Assembly: GCF_023806635.1 (NCBI RefSeq)
Contig: NZ_JAMTDQ010000041.1
Span: forward strand, 1-64,000
From: Accumulibacter sp.
Lineage (GTDB): Bacteria > Pseudomonadota > Gammaproteobacteria > Burkholderiales > Rhodocyclaceae
DNA length: 64,000 nt
Direction of reading: 5' to 3'
Numbering within the stretch: the first letter of the stretch is position 1; each line of letters opens with the position of its first letter. Positions 10,870-19,548 of the stretch are shown here, in pieces. The translations under genes and the position numbers were made by a program. The notes beneath the pieces were generated by a model, which worked only from the letters and a program-made list of their open reading frames with translations, was not told where the DNA came from and made no database searches.

Positions 10870-11013
10870 GCGAGCCCGGCCACGTCAGCAGCAGGACGAC
10901 CATGTTCGCGAGGTGGTAACATGCGAGCCGCGCCAGGTCAGTGCGGCGCCGCCGGCTGCACGACCCAGAGCCAACGGGAGCCGGTGCCGACATCAGCAAG
11001 GGAGGAGAGAACG

Positions 11014-11910
11014 ATGCACAAGGCACACAGGCTGCTGCTTCTGGCAGCACCGGCGCTGTTCGCCGTCACTTCGGCGGTGGCGAAGGAGGGGCCGGATCAG
11101 TACCCCAACGGCTCCGAGAACTTCATGGCCGGCGCCCTGCCACCACCGGGAAACTACTTCATCAACTACCTCGGCTACTACGAGGGCGACTACCGCGACA
11201 ACAAGGGCAACAAGGTCCCCGGCCTGAGCGTCAGTGCCACCTTCGATGCCCTGCGCTTCATCCACGTCACCGGCAACAAGATCCTGGGCGGCGACTGGGC
11301 GGTGCATGCCATCGTACCGGTCGCCTACCAGCGCCTGCACACGCCGATTCCCGGCATCGGCAGCGGCAGCACCTTTGGCCTCGGCGACATCGTCATCGAC
11401 CCGATCATCATTGGCTGGCACTTCCCGCCCGACTGGCACCTGACGGTCGGCCTCGACATCTATCTGCCGACCGGCAAGTACGACGCCAATGATCCGACCC
11501 AGAGCATCGGCGCCAATTACTACAGCTTCGAACCGATCGTCGCTTTCACCTACCTCAACCAGAGCGGCTTCGAAGTGTCGGCGAAACTGATGTACAACAT
11601 CAAGACGAAGAACAACGACACCGACTACCACTCGGGCCAGGAATTCCACATGGATTACCTGGTTGGCCAGCACTTCGGCCCCTGGGGAGTCGGCCTCGCC
11701 GGTTATTACCTGACACAGACCACCGACGACGAGCTCGCTGGCCGCAAGGTTCCTCCCGACGGCCGTCGCGGCAAGGTCTTTGCCTACGGACCCGCGGTCC
11801 AGTATAACCACAAGGGAACGAGCTTCATCGCCAGCTGGAACCACGAAGTCGGCGTCGACAACCGCTTCCAGGGCAACAAGTTCTTTCTCAAACTCGTCAC
11901 CGGCTTCTAG
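11014..11910 (+). CDS. SphA/MetA-type outer-membrane protein (phenol degradation meta-like)
   Basis: A 298-residue exported protein. A signal peptide covers about residues 1-24 (AAPALFAVTSAVA then KE). The rest alternates short hydrophobic and polar strands rich in Tyr, Gly and Asn and ends in aromatic residues (KFFLKLVTGF), as expected for an outer-membrane beta barrel. It resembles the Phenol_MetA_deg/SphA family, whose members sit near aromatic-catabolism genes; here the neighbour is an HpaB-like enzyme. The function is suspected hydrophobic-compound uptake but not proven. The start has a GGAGGAGA ribosome site about seven bases upstream. The gene is convergent with the DUF3301 gene. Confidence 0.75.
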   Translation: MHKAHRLLLLAAPALFAVTSAVAKEGPDQYPNGSENFMAGALPPPGNYFINYLGYYEGDYRDNKGNKVPGLSVSATFDALRFIHVTGNKILGGDWAVHAIVPVAYQRLHTPIPGIGSGSTFGLGDIVIDPIIIGWHFPPDWHLTVGLDIYLPTGKYDANDPTQSIGANYYSFEPIVAFTYLNQSGFEVSAKLMYNIKTKNNDTDYHSGQEFHMDYLVGQHFGPWGVGLAGYYLTQTTDDELAGRKVPPDGRRGKVFAYGPAVQYNHKGTSFIASWNHEVGVDNRFQGNKFFLKLVTGF

Positions 11911-11939
11911 GAAACCTGCGGCGATCGGCCGGCGATCGT

Positions 11940-12308
11940 CTACCCGTCATCGGCTGCCTGGCGACCGCCGACAACGCGCAGCCGCCCCCCGGCGCCGGTT
12001 GCGGGTGGCATCAGCCGCAGCAGCAGCACCTCGTCGCCGAGCAGGGCGAGCTGCGCAACACGACGATTGTCGCCCGTATCGCTGTACTCGAAGTCGTAGG
12101 TCCGTCGCAGGCGGAGCCGTCCGTCGTCGTCGCGCTGCAGGCGCAGATGCGCCAGCGCCACCGTATCATCGAGCAGCAACAGGCCATCGGCAGCGCAGGC
12201 GGCACGTGCCGCGCGCATCGCCGCCGCCCGCGCCTGGAAGCCGTCGAACCAGAGCCAGCCGGCGAGCAGCAGAACGCCCAGGCCGCAGATCTCCAGCCAG
12301 GGCATCAT
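11940..12308 (-). CDS. DUF3301 family membrane protein
   Basis: A 122-residue protein with one N-terminal membrane helix (LEICGLGVLLLAGWLWF) followed by a basic-alanine stretch and a cytoplasmic beta-rich part (RRTYDFEYSDTGDNRR), the DUF3301 pattern. The family has no known function. Two adjacent ATG codons (12308 and 12305) are possible starts. It is last in the leftward run headed by the acyl-transfer genes, 76 bases after the GAF gene. Confidence 0.7.
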   Translation of the reverse strand: MMPWLEICGLGVLLLAGWLWFDGFQARAAAMRAARAACAADGLLLLDDTVALAHLRLQRDDDGRLRLRRTYDFEYSDTGDNRRVAQLALLGDEVLLLRLMPPATGAGGRLRVVGGRQAADDG

Positions 12309-12384
12309 CGACTCTGCGGGCGAGGCAGGCACAAGGCGGACGGCGCCCGGAGCCTGCCCGACGACGGACGCCGCAGCGGCCGCA

Positions 12385-13170
12385 TCAGGCAGGCGGCCGC
12401 GCAGCGCCGCCTGCCTCCGGCCCCTCCCGGTCCAGCCGCCGGCTGTGGCGAACGAGGCTGCCACTCAGTTGCTCGATGATCTCCGAAGCCGCGTTGACGA
12501 TCTGCCGCGGCCCGAGACCGACACGATTCATCTCCTTGTAAAACGAGCGCGCGATGATGCGTGCCACCTGGTCCGGGTTTGGCAGTGGGCTCGCCAACGC
12601 CTGTCCGATATCCTTCTCTGCCAGGTCCAGGAGCGCCAACTGGGCAAAACGGGAGTTCAACAGACCCTGCAACTGGCGGATCTGGATGGCCTTGCCGACC
12701 AGCAGCGCGACGACTTCGAGCAGGTGCAGGTCATCCGTGCCGAAAGCACGTCCGGTGCGATGCGCGCTGACGTTGAGAACGCCGATGACCGAGCCGGCAT
12801 GGCGAACTGGTACGCAGAGCAGGCTCTTGCGCGGGTCGTCCGCCCGCCGCGCGCAGCTCGCGAACTCGGAGCGGTCGATGTCGGTGACGAGCAGCGCTTC
12901 GCCACTGGCGGCGACGCGGCCGGCGATGCCTTCGCCGGCCCGGACATCCTCGAGGTAAGCACGCTCGGGGAGCGGACCGAAGCTGGCACAAACACGCCAG
13001 CGAAGCTGCAACTGCTCGTCCTCGCTGCGCAGCATCAACGAACAACGCTCGCTGTCGAGTATCCGCGCGGTCGTTTCGGCCAGCCGCTGCAGGCTGTCCT
13101 CGCCACCGGCCTCCTCGAGCAAGCCGGCAAACTGCTTCAGTCGAAGCAGAAGGTTCTCTGTTGCAGCCAT
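12385..13170 (-). CDS. GAF-domain protein
   Basis: A 261-residue cytoplasmic protein. Residues about 20-165 form a GAF domain: LAETTARILDSERCSLML, then GEGIAGRVAASGEALLVTDI and SLLCVPVRHAGSVIGVLNV, followed by a helical linker typical after GAF domains. The last 95 residues are helical and charged, with no known catalytic domain visible, so it may be a sensory or adaptor protein binding a small ligand. It lies 70 bases downstream of the exosortase-associated acyltransferase gene on the same strand, suggesting a shared transcript. The ligand and output are unknown. Confidence 0.78.
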   Translation of the reverse strand: MAATENLLLRLKQFAGLLEEAGGEDSLQRLAETTARILDSERCSLMLRSEDEQLQLRWRVCASFGPLPERAYLEDVRAGEGIAGRVAASGEALLVTDIDRSEFASCARRADDPRKSLLCVPVRHAGSVIGVLNVSAHRTGRAFGTDDLHLLEVVALLVGKAIQIRQLQGLLNSRFAQLALLDLAEKDIGQALASPLPNPDQVARIIARSFYKEMNRVGLGPRQIVNAASEIIEQLSGSLVRHSRRLDREGPEAGGAARPPA

Positions 13171-13240
13171 CCACGTACCATTTCGCGAGTGCCGCCGCGA
13201 CAAGCGGTGGCAGATCCATGCAGCGTCAGTGCCGAAAGGC

Positions 13241-14014
13241 TCATCGCTGCGGGTCGGGGCCGCCGGCAGCTGCAGCGCGGTAGCCGGCTTCGATTTCTTC
13301 GCCAACGACGTCGAAGATGCCACGCAGCCGCGGACTGAGGTTGGCGATCACCTGCGCCACGTCCATCATCGCCGGAACACGCAGGCCTCGGTGCTCGGCT
13401 GCTGCACCGATCTGCCGGTTGCCGATGCCCAAGTGATCGAGATGTCGGGACAGACGCGGCTCAACGAGAAGGAAGAGCGTATCCAGTCGATGGCGCTCGG
13501 CAAGGACGAATACCGCCATGTAGAGACCAACGAGCAGATAGGGAAAGCGCGGCTGCTCGGCGGTACCGAAGCTGGAAGCGAGCAGTGTGCCGGGCGAACC
13601 TTCCTCGCCTCGCCGCCGTCGGTAGTCACGCACAATGGCCAGGCGGGATACCTCGGCCGTCCGATCGCGTCTGCCGGCGAGCCGATCCATCAGCACACGG
13701 TCCAGCGTATCGCCACAGGTCAACTCGAATGGCAGGCGCTGACTGGCATCGTCCCCGCGGCCGAGAACCAGGCGCACGCAGCCGGCAAGCCGGCCGGACT
13801 GCCGGCTGCGGGCAAGGCAATGCAGCGAGTGCGCGTCGTAGTCATCCGTCTCGAGCGCATCGCTCCGCCGCTCCTCCCAGCCGAGATCCTCGCAATAGAC
13901 CTGATGCCGCAGGCGAAAGGTCTGCTCCTGCTGTTCCCTGCTCAGCGCCGGCAGCATCTCGAAATACTTGCTGAAACCGGCGCCGGTATCGAAGGGGTCG
14001 GGAAGACCGCTCAT
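13241..14014 (-). CDS. PEP-CTERM/exosortase system-associated acyltransferase
   Basis: A 257-residue member of the acyltransferase family that co-occurs with exosortases, structurally related to autoinducer synthases. Diagnostic blocks: TFRLRHQVYCEDLGW near the N-terminus, YDAHSLHCLARSRQSGRLAG, and AEVSRLAIVRDYRRRR. The true substrate is unknown; by family logic it would transfer an acyl group to an amino acid-like acceptor or to an exported protein or polymer. Two PEP-CTERM proteins are encoded about 5 kb away, but no exosortase is in the window. It is the second gene of a leftward four-gene run. Confidence 0.85.
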   Translation of the reverse strand: MSGLPDPFDTGAGFSKYFEMLPALSREQQEQTFRLRHQVYCEDLGWEERRSDALETDDYDAHSLHCLARSRQSGRLAGCVRLVLGRGDDASQRLPFELTCGDTLDRVLMDRLAGRRDRTAEVSRLAIVRDYRRRRGEEGSPGTLLASSFGTAEQPRFPYLLVGLYMAVFVLAERHRLDTLFLLVEPRLSRHLDHLGIGNRQIGAAAEHRGLRVPAMMDVAQVIANLSPRLRGIFDVVGEEIEAGYRAAAAGGPDPQR

Positions 14015-14123
14015 CGCCGATCGCCGCCGCCGAGAACGAAGAACCGCCTCGCCCCGTGAAGCAATCGCCACGCGGCAAGCCGGCGAACGGCCGTCAGGGA
14101 GCACTTGTTGCCATCATAGCGGC

Positions 14124-14990
14124 TCACGGCCGTCCTGCCCGTTGCTGTGGCGGCGCCTCTCCCGGCAGCAACCTGTCCGAAAGCGCCTCCTGATCATCAC
14201 CGACCAGAAAATACCGGTAGAGGCTCCTGCCGGCAGCCGGATCGTTCTTCCTGCCGCCGTAGAGTTCGATCTGCCGCGCCGCCACCTCATAGTCGAGACG
14301 CAGCAGCACCGCTGGCGCGTTGACCCGTGGGCAGTGCCGCTGCTCGCCAATACAGACGAAGTTGGCTCGACTCACGTAGTAGTCGACATGTCGCGGGTTC
14401 ACCTCGATGATCGCATCGGTGAAGCCCTCTGCTCTGGCACAGGTGTAGAAGACATTCATCAGTGCGGCGACGACCTTTCGCGAATCCACGAAGCCACGAT
14501 CGATCGCCAGCCTGCTGTACTCGACCAGCCGCCGTCCCTCCCTTCGCAGTCGATCCAACTCGGCGGGATAGAGCTCATCCGCCAGCAGTCCGCCGGGGCC
14601 ATCGAAACGCAGGGTCGCCGTACCGACCGGCAAGCCATCATTTCCGTAGACCAGACCGGTGATCGTCAGCGCTCCCTCCTTACGGGCCAATGTCGCATCA
14701 CCGCTCAGCTTGTAGCCTCGCCAGCCGTACATCTTCTCGACCAACACGGTCGCTGACCGGCGACGTTCCGGACTGCTGCCCGCCAGCCGCAACTTGAAAC
14801 GCTCACGCTCCACCCGGGAAACGTGATCAGCCGCCAGCGACGGGCGCTCGAACGACATCGGCCGCGTCCGGTCCATGACCGAAAACTCCATGACCGTCTT
14901 CTGGATGTCGCTGGGCATGGGACCAGTGCTCGCGGGCGCCATCTGGCGTCCGATTCCCAACGTCTCACCCAGTCGTCGAATCCACTTCAC
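14124..14990 (-). CDS. FeeM-like N-acyl amino acid synthase / GNAT-type acyltransferase
   Basis: A 288-residue protein. Residues about 60-230 match the N-acyl amino acid synthase FeeM fold: RFKLRLAGS at the start, then VEYSRLAIDRGF, the long helix, and DAIIEVNPRHVDYYVSRANF (the H-x2-YY element). The GTG at 14990 is favoured over an upstream ATG at 15053 because GGAGGAGG sits nine bases before it. FeeM-type enzymes join acyl groups from acyl carrier protein to amino acids. Together with the next gene it gives two acyl-transfer enzymes of the same broad fold side by side, heading a probable operon. Confidence 0.78.
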   Translation of the reverse strand: MKWIRRLGETLGIGRQMAPASTGPMPSDIQKTVMEFSVMDRTRPMSFERPSLAADHVSRVERERFKLRLAGSSPERRRSATVLVEKMYGWRGYKLSGDATLARKEGALTITGLVYGNDGLPVGTATLRFDGPGGLLADELYPAELDRLRREGRRLVEYSRLAIDRGFVDSRKVVAALMNVFYTCARAEGFTDAIIEVNPRHVDYYVSRANFVCIGEQRHCPRVNAPAVLLRLDYEVAARQIELYGGRKNDPAAGRSLYRYFLVGDDQEALSDRLLPGEAPPQQRAGRP

Positions 14991-15240
14991 GCGTTGCTGC
15001 CTCCTCCGGTCACGGAGATCGGATGCTCGCCCGGCGCAGTCTCTCGCAGCCACACCGCTCCGGGCACCCGAGGCTCGCGGTTCTCAGGCCATGTCAAGAG
15101 AGGCACCGATCCGCCCAGATGCAAGATGGATTGCCACCGGCAGCAGCTCCGCACCGCAGCTTGGTCACGACGCCCACCCGTTTCGGCAAACTCTCGCACA
15201 AAAGCCGCTCGCAGGCAAGACTCCCTCGAAGAAGGCAGCC
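14991..15240. other. Intergenic region upstream of the FeeM-like gene (250 bp)
   Basis: No supported gene. It contains the ribosome site of the leftward FeeM-like gene at its left edge and presumably that operon's promoter. The right edge meets the first copy of a diverged direct repeat. Confidence 0.4.
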
Positions 15241-15336
15241 CTGACGCATGACCCTGCCGAATCGGTCCGGTTTGCCGGGAGCCCCGCTTTTTGCCGCTGA
15301 GGCGGTCAGATCGCAGGGGGCTGGCGGCGAGAGGGT
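15241..15336 (+). repeat. Diverged direct repeat, copy 1
   Basis: About 96 bases that align without gaps, at roughly three-quarters identity by eye, to 19019-19114 in the same orientation. Both begin CTGACGCATGACC and share TTTGCCGG, GCGGTCAGAT and GGGGGCTGG. Copy 1 overlaps the stop end of a transposase remnant, so the repeat probably represents the end of an old insertion element present twice. Confidence 0.6.
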
Positions 15337-15524
15337 ACGGGATGTACGGGGAGGCGCGGGAAGAGCCTCTTGAGCCGCTCGCTCAAACGCTCGAAGCCAC
15401 GCAGCTCGCAATCCTGTTTCTGCGCTTCGGTATCGCCCAGCGCGTGTTCGGGGAACTCGCTGAGCAAGGGGATGACCAGGCCGTTGTGGAAGACGAGGCT
15501 GGCATGTCCGCACGCGCCGAACGT
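15306..15524 (-). pseudogene. Transposase fragment (DDE-type, remnant)
   Basis: Leftward reading gives GLVIPLLSEFPEHALGDTEA followed by KQDCELRGFERLSERLKRLF, then a stop at 15306-15308. This resembles the central part of transposases with a K-Q-D-C-E-x2-A-F-x-R-L signature. There is no start and nothing of the rest of the catalytic domain, so it is a decayed piece. It overlaps the end of another remnant in a different frame. Confidence 0.6.
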
Positions 15525-15725
15525 GTGGGAAGATCAGGAAGCGGCTGTTGTTGAGCACCCGCGGCAGGTTCTGGCGCCGGGCCTGGGCCCTCCAGCCGAT
15601 CCACACGTCGCGCTCGGCCACCGCCCGCGCCGCCCCGGACAACAGGGCGCAGCCGACGAGCTGGGCTCCCTGCCAATCGGCAAGTTCGGCGCCGATGCGA
15701 TCTTTCAGGTGATCAGCCAACCTCA
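15517..15725 (-). pseudogene. DUF4338/DruA-like fragment (remnant)
   Basis: Leftward reading gives AERDVWIGWRAQARRQNLPR followed by VLNNSRFLIFPHVR, which matches the core of the DUF4338 family (DruA-type, also found joined to transposases): I-G-W, R-x2-N-L-x-R-V, N-x-R-F-L-I-x-P-x-V. The open frame around it is long, but the sequence beyond this block shows no similarity and the downstream transposase piece is in another frame. I read it as a broken element, not a working anti-phage gene. Confidence 0.6.
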
Positions 15726-16162
15726 TGAGCGCGGCTCCATCGCCTTGACGACGAATCGAGCCTGCAAGTCCTGGCCGGAGATCTTCAACAATGACAGCTC
15801 GCTGAACTCTGCTTTCCTCGATCGCCTCCTCCATCACGCCGAAACCGTGGTCATCGAGGGGCCAAGCTACGGGATGGGTGAGCCGCTCGAGCACTCGGCC
15901 CGCCAGCGCCCTCGCCAGCCGGCCTACAGGCTTCCGCGCCCCCACCCGGCACGGCCTGCCTGGGCACCGCACCGGCGCGCGCTCTGACCGGCGCGATCCC
16001 GGAAGGAAAGGAGCCCGGCAGCCGATCAGGCCGAATGCGGGCCCGGCAGTGGCGACTGACGGCTCCGCATCCATCGCCGCATCACACCGGGCGTAACGGG
16101 TACCGGCGCCAACTGCAGCGCATTCATCCGCCGGAGCGGGGACCGGTCCACTAGCGCGTGGC
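15726..16162. other. Region between element remnants and permease gene (437 bp)
   Basis: No intact gene. A leftward piece near 15735-15840 reads EFSELSLLKISGQDLQARFV before a stop and may be more of the decayed insertion element. The remainder up to the permease stop at 16163 has nothing I recognise. Confidence 0.35.
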
Positions 16163-17374
16163 TCAATGATTCTCGCGCAAAGCGCAGGCGATCGAGGTCC
16201 TCGCCACACGGCGGGCCGGCAACAACGCGGCCACGATCGTCGCCCCGGCGCCGACGGTACATGCCATGACAATCACCGAAGGCAGGACACGTACCTGTGC
16301 CGTATACCCGATAGTCGAGCTGGGAAGCGGCGGCATCGGAATGCCTATGGTCGAAATGAGCGTCGCCAGACCGACGCCGACGACAGCTCCAAGCAGAGCG
16401 CCAAGCAGACCGAGAAGCAGGTTTTCGAGAAGGATCAAGCGAAAGATCTCGCCGCCACGGCTGCCCGTTGCCATCAGTGTGCCAAACTCGCCGATCCGCT
16501 CGAAGACGCTCATGTTCACCGTGTTGACGACGCTCAGAAACACCATCACAAGAATGATGCCCTGCAGGACGCCGAACTGCTGGCGATACATGTCGACGGC
16601 CTTCTGATAGAAGTCGTTCAGCTCGGGCCAGGTCTTCACGTCGTAGCCGTCAGTGCGCAGTCGTTCATCCAGCCGGCGCGCGACCACGTCCGTGTCGGCC
16701 GTTCTGCGCAGCGATAGGACGATTCCGGTAACCCCCTTCACCGACAGCAACTCCTGCGCCGCCGCCAACGACATCCTGATGCCGCGCTCATCATACTCCC
16801 TCGAAAAACTCTGGAAAACCCCGACCACCTCAAACTCGATACTGTTCAGCGCGCCTTCGGGAGTATTCAGGAGAACGGTCGCGAAGTCGCCTGGTCGCAG
16901 CTTGAGCGCATCGGAAACACCCTGACCGATCAGGAGTCCATAGGGGTCAGCCGCCCCCAGTTGCCTGCCGGCAGAGATCGTCAGGAGGCTTCCGAGTCTG
17001 GCTTCCCGTTCCGGCTCGACGCCGTCACCGACGACCGCAAGGTTGCTCCGCCCGTTGCTTAGAAGCGCCGAGAAGTTCATTCGACCCATCACGTCATCCA
17101 CAGCCTGATCCTCGACTATCTCCCGCCGCAGCCGAGGGTGGTCGTCGATCAGGTACTTCTCGGGACTTCGTGCGCCCTGCTCATAGAAGCCCTTGCGGAA
17201 GATCTGGATATGCCCTGACTGCGAGTGGATGGTCGTTTCGGCGAGCTGCCAAAGTACGTCTTCGACAAAACCGCCCGCCAGAATCAGTGCTGAAACGCCA
17301 AATCCTATCGCTGCCAGGGTCATCGCGCTGCGCAGCTTGTGCCGCAGGATGTTGCGCAGAGCCAACTTGTACAT
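16163..17374 (-). CDS. ABC transporter permease, FtsX/MacB type (second of pair)
   Basis: A 403-residue inner-membrane protein with the MacB/FtsX layout: one N-terminal membrane helix (residues about 18-40), a large periplasmic domain to about residue 265, then three C-terminal helices including LLGLLGALLGAVVGVGLATL. The motif SVFERIGEFGTLMATG is the usual cytoplasmic loop contacting the ATPase. Such permeases move lipoproteins, peptides or lipids out of the membrane using an ATP-binding partner. The partner is absent here; only a second permease lies upstream (109 bases). The ATG has GGGAGA about nine bases before it. Confidence 0.88.
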   Translation of the reverse strand: MYKLALRNILRHKLRSAMTLAAIGFGVSALILAGGFVEDVLWQLAETTIHSQSGHIQIFRKGFYEQGARSPEKYLIDDHPRLRREIVEDQAVDDVMGRMNFSALLSNGRSNLAVVGDGVEPEREARLGSLLTISAGRQLGAADPYGLLIGQGVSDALKLRPGDFATVLLNTPEGALNSIEFEVVGVFQSFSREYDERGIRMSLAAAQELLSVKGVTGIVLSLRRTADTDVVARRLDERLRTDGYDVKTWPELNDFYQKAVDMYRQQFGVLQGIILVMVFLSVVNTVNMSVFERIGEFGTLMATGSRGGEIFRLILLENLLLGLLGALLGAVVGVGLATLISTIGIPMPPLPSSTIGYTAQVRVLPSVIVMACTVGAGATIVAALLPARRVARTSIACALRENH

Positions 17375-17482
17375 GTTCAGATCTCCCTCGTCCCCTGCGC
17401 GCGACGAGCAACCGCCTGAACCGCATAGAGTGGCCCCTCGCGCCCCCGGAGTACGCGCGTGCGAGGGCACGCAGCGGCACGG

Positions 17483-18712
17483 TCAGCGGTTGTAGCGCAG
17501 CGCATCGACGATCACCATCCGCGACGCCTTCCAAGCCGGGTAGATGCTGGCGACCAGTGTCGTCCCGAGGGCCAGCTCCATGGCGCCGGAAATGAGGCGC
17601 CAGCTGACCAGGATCTCCCCCTTGTAGCCCTGGGTCATCCCTGGTGGCGGCGGCATCGGGATACCGATCGTCGACACGATGTGCGCCAAAGCGACGCCGA
17701 CGGACACGCCGACACCTCCTCCAATGACCCCCAGACAAAGGCCTTCAACGACGAACTGGCGCATCACCGCATCGCGGGTCATGCCGAGCGCCATTGAGGT
17801 GCCGATCTCCCCGGTACGTTCCAGGACACTCATGATCAGGGTGTTGGAAATGCTCAGCACGATGATGACCGCAATGATCAGCTTGACCATCAACACCTGC
17901 CTCGAGAACAACTCGACCGTCTTGTTGTAGAAGTCGGCCAGCTCATGCCAGGGGGTGACGTCGAACGCCTCGCCGGAAAGGCGCTGGCCCAGCTCGTGGG
18001 AGACGCCATCGACGCTCTCCGTCCGGTCCAGCAGAGCCACCCAAACGTGCGACCCTTCGGTCCGCAGCAACTGGCGTGCCAGTGCAATCGGCACGCGCAG
18101 GGCCGTATCGTCATAGGACTTGGTAACGGTGACAAAGACTCCACGAACGTAGCCCTCGACAGCATTGATGCCGCCCGCTGCGGTACTGGTCAACAGCACG
18201 ACCTTGTCACCGACTTTCACACCGAGGCTGGCAGCCAGCCCTAGCCCGAGAATCACTCCCTTGTCGTCGTCGGCGGCGAGATTCCTGCCGCGTACCACCG
18301 TCAGCGCCCGGCTGACCAGAGCCTCCTGCTCGGAGTCGACTCCTTCTCCGAGAAAGGAAATGCTCGCGTCGCCGTGGCTGATCAGGCCGCCAAAAACAAG
18401 GCGCGGAGCAATCGCCCTGACCTGGGGCAAGGACTTCAGGATCTCCAGCTCCAGAGCATCCTTAGGCAAGAGGTAGGAGAACGGGTCGGCATGCCCGGCA
18501 AGCTTGTACCCGGGTCGGGTCACCTGAACATGGCCAAGGCGCGACTCGATCGTGCTCTCGCGCATGGCCCAAAATATCCAGTCGATGAAGCCGCCAGCGA
18601 GAATCAGTGCAATGATGCCAAAGCTTACCGCAGACAGAGCAATCAAGGCGCGCCGTCGCTGCCTGACGACATTTCTCCAAGCAACCTGGAAGACCAGAAC
18701 GATGGTCCGCAC
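17483..18712 (-). CDS. ABC transporter permease, FtsX/MacB type (first of pair)
   Basis: A 409-residue permease with the same design as its downstream neighbour: helix at about residues 20-45, periplasmic domain, then three C-terminal helices. SVLERTGEIGTSMALG is the ATPase-contact loop; both proteins share VSTIGIPMPP, so they are diverged paralogues that probably form a heterodimer. The GTG at 18712 is chosen because hydrophobic similarity starts there and GGAAGG lies about eleven bases upstream. No ATP-binding gene is found on either side, so the ATPase must be encoded elsewhere or has been lost. Confidence 0.87.
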   Translation of the reverse strand: MRTIVLVFQVAWRNVVRQRRRALIALSAVSFGIIALILAGGFIDWIFWAMRESTIESRLGHVQVTRPGYKLAGHADPFSYLLPKDALELEILKSLPQVRAIAPRLVFGGLISHGDASISFLGEGVDSEQEALVSRALTVVRGRNLAADDDKGVILGLGLAASLGVKVGDKVVLLTSTAAGGINAVEGYVRGVFVTVTKSYDDTALRVPIALARQLLRTEGSHVWVALLDRTESVDGVSHELGQRLSGEAFDVTPWHELADFYNKTVELFSRQVLMVKLIIAVIIVLSISNTLIMSVLERTGEIGTSMALGMTRDAVMRQFVVEGLCLGVIGGGVGVSVGVALAHIVSTIGIPMPPPPGMTQGYKGEILVSWRLISGAMELALGTTLVASIYPAWKASRMVIVDALRYNR

Positions 18713-19018
18713 TGGCTCAGGCCTTCCCGGCGATGAGCGCCTGCAGATCGACACGCAGTGGCCGCGTGCAAGCGGACACAAGATAGGTTAGCCAGGGTCG
18801 GGACCCGGTCAGCGGGAGCAGGCAAGCTGTCTGTAAGCGCATGGTCGGCAGGGGGGTAGTGTCCTTACGGGCACTGCGCGCCCAATGCAGAGAACCGCAC
18901 GAAAGAAGGCTCGACGCGATGCCAAGCAAGGACAACGGCGACTGTCGCACAAAGATCGTCCTAATTCAAGGGCTCGTCAAGCTCGTCAAGCGCCGCAGCG
19001 CTGACGGCGCTGACGGCG
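18713..19018. other. Upstream region of the permease pair with 9-bp tandem repeats
   Basis: No supported gene. A leftward open stretch ending at 18717 reads PLRVDLQALIAGKA just before the permease start, but matches nothing I know. Two short tandem repeats sit at the right end: GCTCGTCAA twice (18972-18989) and GCGCTGACG three times (18998-19024). Confidence 0.4.
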
Positions 19019-19024
19019 CTGACG
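18998..19024 (+). repeat. Tandem 9-mer (3 copies)
   Basis: GCGCTGACG three times in a row, running into direct repeat copy 2. A 9-mer GCTCGTCAA is doubled just before at 18972-18989. Too short and unspaced to be a CRISPR. Confidence 0.8.
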
Positions 19025-19114
19025 CATGACCTTGCCGAGTCGGAGCTGTTTGCCGGAACCCTCCACTTTCGCCGCTGGCGCGGTCAGATTGCCGGGGGCT
19101 GGTGGCAAGAGAGC
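19019..19114 (+). repeat. Diverged direct repeat, copy 2
   Basis: Partner of 15241-15336, same orientation, 3.8 kb apart. Read leftward, it ends in the same residues before a stop (QPPAI) as the transposase fragment at copy 1, supporting a common insertion-element origin. The two permease genes lie between the copies. Confidence 0.6.
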
Positions 19115-19445
19115 GCTGGCTGGGCGGGTGGTATGCGGTCCGTGCAGAGGGTGTCGATAGGCAACGGGCGCTCCGGTCTGATCGCTGGACGATCGCTTCC
19201 CGGCCCCGGGGAACGCCTCGGCGCGCCCGCGCGATGCGCTTCGCCAACGTTTTCACCGTCGTCTCCACAGGCCAGCCCGAGCACCGGCCGGAGCCCTGCT
19301 CCCGCCATCGACCACGTGTTGCATCGCCCCCTTCCGAAGCTCCGGCGGGTCACTCCGATTCATTCTCTTCATGTCCAACCTTCACAAGGTCAAGATAAGA
19401 GAACTCTTGGCGTCCATTTCCTGGTACCAGCTCATCTGTCCTGGG

Positions 19446-19463
19446 TGTCAGATTCTTTTACAC
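19446..19463 (+). promoter_or_regulatory. Shared 18-bp upstream element, copy 1 (candidate activator site)
   Basis: TGTCAGATTCTTTTACAC, identical at 15 of 18 positions to the element at 20834-20851 before the second PEP-CTERM gene. It is partly palindromic (TGT at one end, ACA at the other). It lies 85 bases upstream of a sigma-54 promoter, as expected for an enhancer-binding-protein site such as that of PrsR. The regulator is inferred. Confidence 0.55.
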
Positions 19464-19548
19464 CTGCGTCGCCTGCAGCGGGACGAGCGCCCCGCCGGAA
19501 AGCTGATTATTCCATAAAACCATTGCCCTACAATTTTCCGACCATATC

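Noticed and set aside
15094-16272. An intact 392-residue DruA-like anti-phage protein
   Set aside because: Only a central block matches DUF4338; the flanks do not, and the downstream transposase part lies in another frame. Other Druantia genes are absent.
18717-18950. Missing ABC ATPase encoded just upstream of the permeases
   Set aside because: The 77-codon frame has no Walker or signature motif.
18972-19024. CRISPR array
   Set aside because: The repeats are 9-bp, directly tandem and without spacers, and there are no cas genes.
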